Assembly: GCA_963855995.1 (NCBI GenBank)
Contig: OY979724.1
Span: 3,692,858 to 3,756,857 of the forward strand
Length of the DNA: 64,000 nt
Direction: 5' to 3'
Source of the DNA: Muricea muricata
Lineage: Eukaryota > Cnidaria > Anthozoa > Malacalcyonacea > Plexauridae
The position numbers and the translations under genes are program-made. Every line of letters starts with the position of its first letter. The stretch's first letter is position 1. The notes beneath the pieces are model-generated. The model saw nothing but the letters and a program-made list of their open reading frames with translations. It was not told the DNA's origin and did not search any database. Shown piece after piece: positions 25,201 through 37,200 of this stretch.

Positions 25201-28200
25201 TGGTAAGTATTTAGGAGAAACTTTGAATCGCTTATCCCTGTTGTGACGTCACTAAAACATTGTTAATGAGGTTAAAAATTAAACCAAGATGGCGAACAGT
25301 TCGATTATTCATGTGACAATATCTCCCAAAGTAAAACAGAAATAAAAATTGTGTAAAAGACTTCTATATATTATTTTTAGAGTCTCTTTCAAATGACGCA
25401 ATAAAAATTTTGGTTGCCATTTCCCTTTGAAGTTTAACCGACTGTTTTTGTTTCTGTATTTCTACACGTTAGATTCTTTGAAAACTTCAGGAACCGAAAC
25501 AGCTACTCATTGAGACAAAATTTCTAAAGAAATATTTCGAAGAAGACAAACGAGCGGCTAAGAAATTTCCATTGGTTTCAATGTTAAACCAGCAGTTAAC
25601 CTGACCGGCTTTTGAATAACAGCCCCCAGGGCATTTTTTAAGAGATTGGCTTAAGAGTTATGGATCCCCCCCGACTAAATTTAGTGGCGATATCATAAAA
25701 GCATGTACGTTTGTACATTAATGTACTAAAATAAAAATTTTCCAAACCATTTAAAAGTCATAACAACCGACCCAGAGAGTGTTATTGCCCCACCCCGTGA
25801 AATCAAAACATCGCCGTTTCATATCAATTAGGATCATGCAATTTGTATAGGAAATTACACCGTCAAAAAAAAAATCACACGCGTGTTTGGCGAGATTTTT
25901 ATAAAACTATAATATAAACATTTTTCATTTATACTTCGAGGAAAGGTGTAATTTCCTATTAATATCATTTTTTTTTTAAATGTTTCACCGATTTGTTTAT
26001 GTTTTTAGTGTTTAAAATCCCGCGCCTCGCGGGGCGCGCGATCCGTGCCGATTAAAAATCTTAGCCAATCAGAATCGAGTAAACAAAGAAAAATGATATT
26101 AGAAAAAATTTGATTTTTGCACGTTGCCTGATGAGCCCTGTCAAACGTTAGCAAGTTACCTTGTAAGGATGTTTGTGGAGAGAGATCTTCATCTTTGCTG
26201 GCGTTCCCAGCATCAGCTTTATCATCTAAACCCAACCAATTCGCCTTGTCTGCAACACATTAAACGCATTGTTTCAGGACAGAAATGAAGGCCTGTTCAC
26301 AGCAGAATTTTCTCACTCTAGGCCAGTTCCGTCTCGTAACAAAAAAATTCATAGGGAATTAACTAAACCCCAATTTTATACAGACTACCCTGCTTGTTCC
26401 TTCATTAAAATAGACCTAATTACAAATTAAACAAGATGCCGGACGGCTCGTGTCATTTGTCTTTCAATACGACTAGTTAACATACTGACAAGTTGTACAA
26501 AGACATGAAAATTGACAATTCGTAAGAATTCTGTGCTGTTTCAGACTGTTATATCTGTTCAAATCAAGCTTGTTGTAATTTGTTATTTGCAGACTAGTTA
26601 CAACTTGTATAAACAACTTGCAGCAAGCCAGTGGGTAACAAATTTTGACAATCAACTTGCAACAAGTCTGTCGACAACTTGCAACAGACTTGTCGTTAAC
26701 AAGCTGTGGCAAGCCATGCGAAGGCATCCTGGTATCGGCTCGTTAAGAACGAGTCTGTTGCAAGATGTCAACAGACTTGTTGCAACTTGCATATTTTTGG
26801 CTGTGTGCAATTGCTTCATTGGTTCCAGTCGCCAAAAAATATTGTTATATCTCATTATTTCAAGCTACCTTTAGTCGTAGAAGCTGTAAACGTGTTATTA
26901 AGTGGATCCTTCGGTTCTTCTTTCTTTCTTCGACTACCAGGAGCAGTAGAAGGACGTTTCTTTGAACCGAACAAATCATCGTCTAGTCCTAGGTCATCAG
27001 AAAATTTCACAGATCTTGGACCAAAGTCTGATGCAGTGTCTGGTCGAATACTTCCTCTTGATCTTCGTCCTGAGCCGCCAGCTGAGCTTGGCATGTAACC
27101 TCCAAACTGGAATGTTTCTTCTGAAGTCGGACTCCGAACTGGACTTTGGATTTCTAAGAATCGCATGTCATTCGTTTGGTATTAATAAAGACAACCTAAG
27201 CTAAAATAAGTGTAGTTCTCCTTAGAGGTCCAGTAAGAATAATTTCTTGTTGATCCAGCGTTACTACAGCATGAAACTCAAACCAAACTAACTTTATTTA
27301 TACTGGATTGCTCTATCAGTTCTAAACTGTTATTCCTAGAGGTCCAGTAAGGATCATCTCTTATTGGTCCAGTGTTACTACAAGAAAAAACTTAAACTAA
27401 ACTAACTTTATTTATACTGGATAGCTTTATCAGTTCCAAACTGTTCTTCCTGAACGTCAAGTAAGAATCGCCTCTTATTGATCCAGTGTTACTACAGGAG
27501 GAAAACTGAACTAAACTAACTTTCTTTATACTGGATAGCTCTATCAGTTCTAAACTGTTTTTCCTAGAGATCCAGTAAGAATCGTCTCTTATTGATTCAG
27601 TGTTACTACAGGAGCAAACCTAAACTAAAATAACTTATTTATACTGGATAGCTCTATCAGTTCTAAACTGTTCTTCCAAGAGGTCCAGTAAGGATCGTCT
27701 CTTATTGATCCAGTGTTACTACAGGAGGAAATCAAACCAAACTAACTTTATTTATACTGGATAGCTTGATCAGTTCTAAACTCTTCTTCCTAGAGATTCA
27801 GTAAGGATCATCTCTAATTGATCCTGTGTTACTACAGGAACAAACCTAAACGAAAATAACTTATTTATCCTGGATAGCTCTATCAATTGTACACTTTTCC
27901 TCCTAGAGGTCCAGTCATAGTCATGGTCCAATGATCGAGTGTTACAACAGCACGGCAAAGGAACTATGTACTTAAAATTAAACTATGTACCGTTCAGATG
28001 TAGATTGAGGATCAGTGATCTGAGATGAGTTACCTGATTGCGGTGAAGTTTTGCTGGTCGTGCTGACTTTGGCCATAAATTCATCAAGTGTGGCTGGCTT
28101 TGTCTTGTTGTTATCAGGAGTAGAAGATTTTGATTGTTTCCCCATCAAACTATCCAGTGCTGAGGCTGCCTTGCTCTTTCCTGGTTTCGCAGGGCTGTCT

Positions 28201-31200
28201 AGATCTGAAGGAAATTCGAAAACAAAAACCAGACCAGTCAGTTGGGGATTGATGGGAAGGCGGGGGTGAAAACAGGGATGTAGAACACGATTGGTTGCCA
28301 AAAGCTAGTGTACATTAATTACAAAATCAAAATCACCAAAGTTTTTAAAATATACAACAAGTGGTTGAACTTTTACAAATTGTTGAAACAACTTGTACAA
28401 ACCTGTGAATAACCAGTTTTGGCCATCAACTTGCAACAAGTCTACCAACAACTGTCGCAAACCATGCAAACGTATGTTGATATCAGTCAGCTTGTTACAA
28501 GATGTCAACCGATTTGTTGCAACCTGCGCTTTTTGGCTATGTACATTATTACAAAATTACGGCAAATACAGTACAGCCAAAAATACAGCCAAAAGTTCTA
28601 GCATCAGCAAGTGAAGAGAATATTACACTTACCTGGCAAATCGTCATCATCTCCGAATAGATCTCCATCATCGGGTTTCTTCGCTTTTCTACTCCTCGAC
28701 GATGGTTTCTTCTTTACTGCTGGCTCAGCTTCTTTATTGTCCAGGCCAGGAAGATCCGAATCGGAATCGAAGTCGATGGTCTTCGACTTTGAGATTTTTT
28801 CTGCCTTCTTGGAGTTCATACCTTAAGGTTAATAGAAAAATACTAAATATAATTAACCTAAAGTCAGTTCCAAATGGTGGACCTCTTCAGGATCCAGTCG
28901 TTAATTCTGAATAGGTTTTTAAGTTTCAAACAGTTCTCTCTATAGAGACACATATTTACTTCCACTGTCATTATAGGACGAAACCATGCTAAAAAACTTC
29001 ATCCATGCTTGAATGCTCTATCAGTTCCAGTAAGGATCATCTCTTATTGATCCAGTGTTGCTATAGGAGCAAACCTAAACTAAGCTAACTTTATTTATAC
29101 TGGATAGCTCTACCAGTCCTAAACTCTTTTTCCTAGAGGTTCAGTAAAGTTCATCTCCTATTGATCCAGTGTTACTTTTGAGGAAACCTAAACTAAACTA
29201 ACTTTATTTATACTGGATAGCTCTATCAGTTCTAAACTGTTCTTCCTAGAGATCCAGTAAGGATCATCTCTTATTGATCCAGTGTTACTATAGGAGGAAA
29301 CCTGCACTAAACTAACTTTATTTATATTGGATAGCTCTATCAGTTCTGAACTGCTCTTTTTAGAAATCCAGTAAGGATCATATCTTTTTGATCCAGTGTT
29401 ACAACAGGAGGAAACTGAACTAAACTAAATTTATTTATACTGGATAGCTCTCTAAACTGTTTTCCTAGAGGTCCAGTAAGGATCATCTCTTATTGATCAA
29501 GTATTGCTACAGGAACCCCCTCCCCCCAAACTAAACTAACTTTATTTATACTGGATAGCTATATGAGTTCTAAACTGTTCTTCCTACAAGTCCTGTAGGG
29601 ATCTTTTCTTATTGATCCAGTTTTACTATAGACCGAAACCTAAACTAAAATAATTTCATTTATACTAGATACTTTAAGGTAGTTCTTACAGGATATGTAC
29701 ACTAGCTTGGAGTACCTACCTTCCTCAGGCATGTTATCCAAGCTGACTCGTGGTGAAATCTTATTGGGTGAGACTTTTCGATGTTTTGATGTGCTACTGT
29801 TCATGCTGCTGTTAAGAACATCATCGTTATCATCATCATCATCATCACTTAACATCAGATTATTATCCAGAACACCAATTTCTGAGCCCTCAGCTGTTTA
29901 CGGAAAACATTAAAAAATTTATTAGTCAAATCACGGTGAAGGTAGAGTAGAGTATTAGTTTTAGCTAGTATCAAACGAGCACTAAAGAATTATTGTTTTA
30001 CAGAACTGATAAAAAAAACTTGAGATCATCAAGTATAAAATGCAAAGCAATCGAAATGAATGCCGAATAGATGAAATCTTAGAGGCTTTGCCAAACCAAT
30101 AAAATGTGTGCTTTGGGCTTGAAGAATACTAATTGCCAGTATTATCACATACCAATTCCTCGTTAACAGACAAAAGATGAGGCTAAAAATGATCCCAAAA
30201 TGAAAGATTGGAAGACTTTGTTTTGTTCGAGTTATAAAGCATCGAAGCTGGGATTTCGCTGGAGTTTTTATACACCCTGTATATATCCGATAAAGCATTC
30301 CTACTTAAAATGGTAACACAATTTTTGTATAATCAATCTTAGGTCATTTTCTACTGCATACGTACACTATAAGTTAACATATTTTGCGAAACTGATTAAT
30401 AATTCATAAAGAAAACACAAAAGAAATCATGAGCGTGAAGGAGTCTGTATAATCTGATACAGAATTCTGTTGATTATCATAAACTTTAACTTTGATTTTC
30501 TCGTCTTATATAAGATGTATTTTCAAAATTACTTCGCAAATTGATCTATAAAATTGGAGAGTTTCACAAGCTATTTAAAAATTCGCGTCCGTGTCATATC
30601 AGATATACAACTCTCGCCTTCGGCTCGAGTTTGTATGTCCTGATACAACACGGCCGCTCATGTTGTAAATAGTACATAACACACATAACAATTGTCTAAT
30701 TACCACTGAAAGGAGTCACCGATCCTTTACGATGCAACGATCCTGACGAGGTTCTTCTTCTTATTTCGTGTATTTCTGAATCTTTGCCGGGTTTATTTCT
30801 TGGCGAGGTCACTTTCTTTCTGCCGAGTGAACCGAGCAGATCTGAGTCCAAGTCATCCAGGCCCTACAATCAATTAACAACAACAAGTTTTTGTTTTTCT
30901 GCCAGAGGATGCTCTAGTTCTACAGCAATGTTCATTCATCTTGATTTTCAAAGGCGTCATCAGAATTACTTTTAACGAAAAATGACGACGACTGCCATCG
31001 AAGCAACGTGTTATATCTTTTGTTGTAGACGCAAGGAAAAGAAGAACCCAGGACGGTTAGCTATTTAAGCATTGTGCTGTCAAATGTCAATGTGTACTCG
31101 TAAATATTGTGTAATGGGTATATTAAGAACTTATTACCCGAGTGCGAGGTCTGAGCGATAAAAATCTCAGGCACGAGGTTACTACGGGATTTATTACATG

Positions 31201-34200
31201 GCTTTTTGTTGGATCGCAATTTGTTGTGACTTTGTAGAAGACCAAAAAACGCTTTCGCTGCTAAACGTTCAGCCGTATTCATTTGGGTCAGTTGTTTGTT
31301 CAGGATAGTAAAACTCGCTCGAGGAGTGATTTTCGTCGTCATTATACCGCATAATAAGTTTTAATTTCCTTTAAAATTTTATTTGTGCAATGTTTACACG
31401 AGTGGGCAAGATGAATTTCTTGAAAAGGCAAGATGACTTTCATGAGCGGACACTTTTTCCAGCTGCTAATCAGCCAATCAGCGTGCGTGATTTGTCTCAT
31501 CATCCTTTCTTCTAATACTCAAAACTCCAAAGACAATGCCAAGACAATACTATCCCAATTTATACCTAAAATGTACTCATGGGTTTGGTTTCTGGCTACT
31601 AGCATAAGTTCAGGCACAAACCAAGGCAGCCTATGCTTAAAGCTATTTTCTGCCAGGAAGGTGCAATTAATACATACAGCAAGGTTGCCAGCCATTTTCT
31701 TCGCATCCTCTTCTGTAATTTTAACATCCTGCTGTTAAAAAGAAAAACTTTACAATGAAACACGTTGGCGACTCCTGTTTTAGGGTGCATTCAGGGAACA
31801 ATTTTCCACTACTGGCTCATTCTAGCCCTGAAGGCTTTCGCGAGTTCTGGCTCTAGCCGAAATTCGATAAAAGAGAGTCGGCAGTTATCAAGAATAGAAC
31901 TCAACAACTTAATTGTATTGAATTCAACTACACCAAGCGTTGCTTACCTGATTATCATTGCTTGGCTCTTCGGATATTTTTGACAAGTTCTTGTAGAAAT
32001 CTTCATCGTTCACACTGTAATTCATAAACATTGCCCTGCATAAGACCATGCGCAATATATCCTCTTGCAATCATAGAGTATCATATTTTTCATGGCAATT
32101 ATGCACATTCGATGGAGGTGAGTTAAAAAAAATGAAAAATGATGCGACATTTTGAGTGCCACAACACTAGTTTTGACATATATATGCTTTTAGTATAATC
32201 ACATAGACACATACGAGTAGGTGAAAAATGAAAATTCTGCACTCTGATTGGTTGCCCTGGAGGCAATTATGACACAATAATCACCTAAGCGGTTTTACAC
32301 ATGTGTGATTGTACTAAACCAATTATTCACCTCAGGCTCAGTGATTATCGATGAATATTGAATCACTTCGTCTTCGGCGAATAATTTGCAATTAAAAAAA
32401 ATTAACTTGAGCCCCTTGAAAATGACCTTGAAACGTCATTTGCAAGAGCTTGACAGTTGGATTACCAGGTTTAAACAAAACTCCTGGCAATTAATTGGAA
32501 CATATAACAGTGATTGTTCATGTTATGAGGCTTGGAAAGCCTCATAACATGAATTCTGGTTTCGGGTTTTCACTAACTTGGATTCTGGTTTTCACTAGAA
32601 ACACTGTTAACTGAGTTACTTGGAGAATAGAAACAAAATTGGAACTGAATGAGCATTTCACATTAACACAAAACACGTGGCAAACTTATACGTAGCTCAT
32701 TAGAAAACTTAAGCTGGTACGAGAGCAACGGGACGTCTACGGTAAAAGAAAGCTGACTACAGTAAAAGAAAGCTGTATTGCAATTTATTGCATACAAAGC
32801 TTCTCGTTTATCGATAATATGAATTGAGTACTGCTTAAGAAAAGGTGTTTGCTGGTTAAGAAAAGGTCCAATTTAGTTACTAGATTTTCTAATTTTCTAA
32901 TTTTACTAATTTTCTAAGATTACTAATTTTCTTGGTCTAGTTTCCTCGCGGCCTGGAATGCTGACGTCGTAGATAGGACGTAAAAGAATATGTTTTGGGG
33001 ATGTAACGAGAACAAAGACAACGTTTTCGTCTTCCATAGGACTTGGATTATTCATGGTTTTTCTTTCAAGTTCATTATAAATACATTACTAGCCGTCGCT
33101 GTCGTCTCGTCCTGTATTTAAGTTCCCTGTATATAGGAGGGGGGAGAGGTGTCTATGCAGGTGATTTGATAGTAGTTTACATAACTCATGAATTTACACA
33201 ATGAATTTACAGACTTACCTCGAAGTTAAACCTTTTGATGACAATTTTGAACTCTATAAACAAGCACACGCAGAAATTTGGTCAGAAATTCACGGTCGTT
33301 TTGGCATCCAGATATAGAAACTAGCATTAAAGTAGGACAAAAGAGGTTACAACCACGTACAAGTTGCATGTGGTGTTAAGGCCCTGTCACACGGTGTAAT
33401 TTTTCTTGCAACTTGCAATGCAAATCTACACTTGGGAGATGTAAAATTGGCAAATACAAGTTTCCATCACAGTTTGCTGATATATTCTTCGGCCCTTATC
33501 TCCGGAATTAATGAAGACACATACACACGCAGAATACAGTGAGAACATTGAATTTGAGCCGAGTAAGTGACAGTATACAGTTAAATGCACACACTATTAC
33601 AGCTAGAGAAAACCGATTCTATAAGAACAAATGTTGAGTCAGAGAGACGCCGGGAGGCCAGAAAAAACCCCCGCGTGGGAGGAAATCTGGGTTGGGGCCA
33701 AGGCATGATCTCTTCCTTCCCCAACGAAAGAATAGAACATAAAATTGACGAAACAAACAATCTATATTCCAAGAGATTGTGTAACTTTAAGTAAATCGTT
33801 TGTAGTATATTGCACGTATCTATTTTTGGAAGCGGAGTGCCGCCAGCCAGCATGTCTGTCAAGGATATTGTGGTTAAGTAGCCGGCAGCCGGGGTTCGAT
33901 GCGGCTCCTGATTTTATGCTATGGAGACCAAAGTCATCAACGTTTGGAACAAATTGACCAAGAAACTTTTTAAATTCGTCACGTATCGTAGAATATGACA
34001 CACTTTTACACGGATGAAAGTACTCCTTCGATTTAGATTTAACAATTCGTCGAACCTGAGGCATATTCTTGTTGTCACTGAGAGGTAATCGCGCCAAAAT
34101 CTTTTCTGTGATGCATACAGGACAAGTAACCTTGTTTGATCTGATCACTGGTATGATATGCCCTTGTCGGTACTGGTCGTTTTTTCGCTCTGGAACAGAA

Positions 34201-37200
34201 ATATCATCCAGCGTTTCCATCGATATCCATGAATTCGTTTGCAGAATATCAGTAAGAAACTGTCGTAACAATTGTAAGTATTCCGTGCACAGACTCAGGG
34301 AAACAAGAGCTTATTCACCAAAGTGGGCTGCTCTCGCTGAATAGCAAACCGTTATCTCACAAGTGGTGTACCACAACACAAAACGCGTCTCAACCTCGCA
34401 AAATTGCGAATTATAAAATACACTCGAAAGAGTAATGTGCAATACTGCATACGCAAAAGTGCGATTAACAACATACTCTTACTCGAAAATCTAAGCGAAG
34501 TGCTAACATGTTAAAATTTGGGCATCCCGAAAACACGGATTTTTTCCGTTTATACACGGCCCTCTGACCTGGTCCTTCAATCAAGAGATCATGCAACTTG
34601 GGCAAACAGAAAACCGCTTTAACATACGATTTAAAGATTAACCCAGAAGAATGCAAATAAGGCCAAAATAAGCTTGATGGCCACTCGGGAATAATTAATC
34701 GATACCATTACAGCTTTGAAGTTTCCTTACAGTCTGGACAATCAAATTAACAGGGGGGCATAACCAGTTATTATCGTTGCTCCAGTCCTGAGCAAACGAG
34801 TCCATGCCGGAACTACGTGGTGAAGCATGTTTAGAATTGAAACGAGGCAACTGAGAGTTGTAATATGAAGCGAAACGATCAATTGTATGCGGACCCCGTT
34901 TAGCGTCTACGATGCGAAATATTCTAGCATTAACCGCCCAATCATCCTTGTCAACAAAGCGACTTAACAAATCGGCTTGCTCATTACAATCTCGAGGAAC
35001 CCATTGTTCGTCAAGCTCAATTGCATTTCTAATACAGGTCTGAAATATTTGTAAGGCAATTTGCTGAAGGTCCAAGCGAGCGCTACCAATCGAAGCAATG
35101 CGAGCCGCGGCTTGGTTATCAGTAAAGATTTTTACGCGCCTACCCTGCAACTGGTGAACATAGGAAAGCAAAACATAGTATATAGCCTTAAGTTCGCGAT
35201 GAGTAGAGCTTTTGTCAAGGTCATCGCTAGTCCACATTCCGCGCACCACGGAACCAGCCAGCGTTGCGGAGTACCCGCCGAAAGCTAATCCGCCAGCATC
35301 CGAAAACAAAATGGTACACGATGAAGGAGATGATTGTATGCGATAGCCGTTAAAACAATCAATGTTTGTGTGCCAAAAACGGAGCTCTTCCAGCAGGGCA
35401 GGTGTAAAATGAGTGGTAGATTCCCACGAGATCCTGGTTTCTATAGCAAAATACATTTGGCGAGTCAACAATCTAGATATGGGGCCTATAGCTAAAGCAC
35501 AAGAGATAATTGAGCCCGCAATTTTAGCTAAGAAACCAGCAGAACAATATCCATCAGAAATAGCACTATTTAACAAATTCTTAAAGTGCTTATGAAACGA
35601 AATTTTCTCCAACAATTTTCGTATTGCATTGGAAAGATCAGTTAAAATCACTGTATAACTTCTTTGATAGAATTTTTGTAACTGCCTTACTTTTCGAGAT
35701 ATTCAATTTTATTTGATCTGAAAATTACCTGATCAGTGACGTCATACTGCATAATCAGTTTTCAAAAAAGCTGAATTAATTTAAAAAGTACTCCAGATAT
35801 AACACCTAAATACCCAGGTCTGGATGTTAAACATAGCTTACACACGTGTTAGTGTAGTTTTAGTTATTTTCCACTATTATATGCTACAAAATAAGCAATC
35901 TAACAGTCGCTCATTATGCAGTATGACGTCACTGGTTAGGTAATTTTCAAATCAAATAAAATTGAATATCTCGAAAAGTAAGGCAGTTACAAAAATTTTA
36001 TCAAAGAAGTTATACAGTGATTTTAACTGATCTTTCCAATGCAATACGAAAATTGTTGGAGAAAATTTCGTTTCATAAGCACTTTAAGTTTGTTAACTTT
36101 CTTTTCAGGAATAGAAAAACGCATGGACATTGTGTTTATAACAAAACCAAGACATTCGCCGATTTGCATTGGGGTCCGATGCGACTTTTGCTCATTACTT
36201 AAAAAACCGGATGCGTCAAGATCTTTACGCTGCATGATACTGGCCGCGCTTGTCGGTAGTTTATCGGACTGACTGCCCAATCCATCGTCTAAATAAACAA
36301 AACTCAAGTGTCCTATAGAGCGCCATCGCTTAACTAAGGGACGTAATATCTTCGTAAACCAGAAACAAGCAGTGCTCAAAGCAAAAGGTAAAACAGTAAA
36401 CGTGAAATATCGATGAATGCCGTTCGGAAAAACCCAAGAAAAACCTAAGTATTGTTGATGTTCTGCTGTTACGTCAACATGGTGATAGCCTGATTTTAAA
36501 TCCCATGTAAAAAACCACGAATTTGTCTGTAAGACTTGCGACAGACTACGCAGATCTTCATACTTAAATTTAGGTTTTACTAAATACCGATTTACATGGC
36601 GAAGATCAATGACTAAACGCAGTTTCTTACCCTCGGCAACCGTGAGGGGGTTAACACAAAAAGGCGGTTGATCATGTTCCTGTATGCACTTGTTGGCTAA
36701 CAGCTCTTCAATGGCCAGAGAGACAAATGCTCTTTGCTTGACTGCAGATAAATTGTTTGGCAAAAAGGGGGCGGATAGTCCGCGAATGGCAATCTATAGC
36801 CGTATTCAATAATAGAAAGAACACAGTCTGATGCGTTAAGAGTGTTGCGCCAAAAATTTAGCGCACCCTTCAGGCGACCTTTAACATTATCGCCTCTATC
36901 GTTAGCGTTAAATTCGCCAACATGCAATAATTCTAAAGCAAGAAACGAATCACACTCAACTTTATCACCGGCTTGTCATCTGGTTTGCGTATTTGCCACT
37001 GAAGATGAGGAAGCCGAAGTTCTGGTGCAGGATGCAGCTAAGTGACCAAATGCTCCACAGTGAAAAAATAAAAGAAAAAGAGAAAAACAAAATTAGTAAA
37101 TTAAACAACCGTAGCACTATCTCCAGTGTGTGTGTCGCTGGTGTGTCGACTCGAAGGACGATAGCTTGGATACTCAAGCTATTTATACATGACTACCATT

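Noticed and set aside
36017..36202. Apparent second, plus-strand copy of the RT segment beginning MILTDLSNAIRKLL
   Set aside because: The text is the terminal inverted repeat of the TTAA MITE, not retrotransposon coding sequence.
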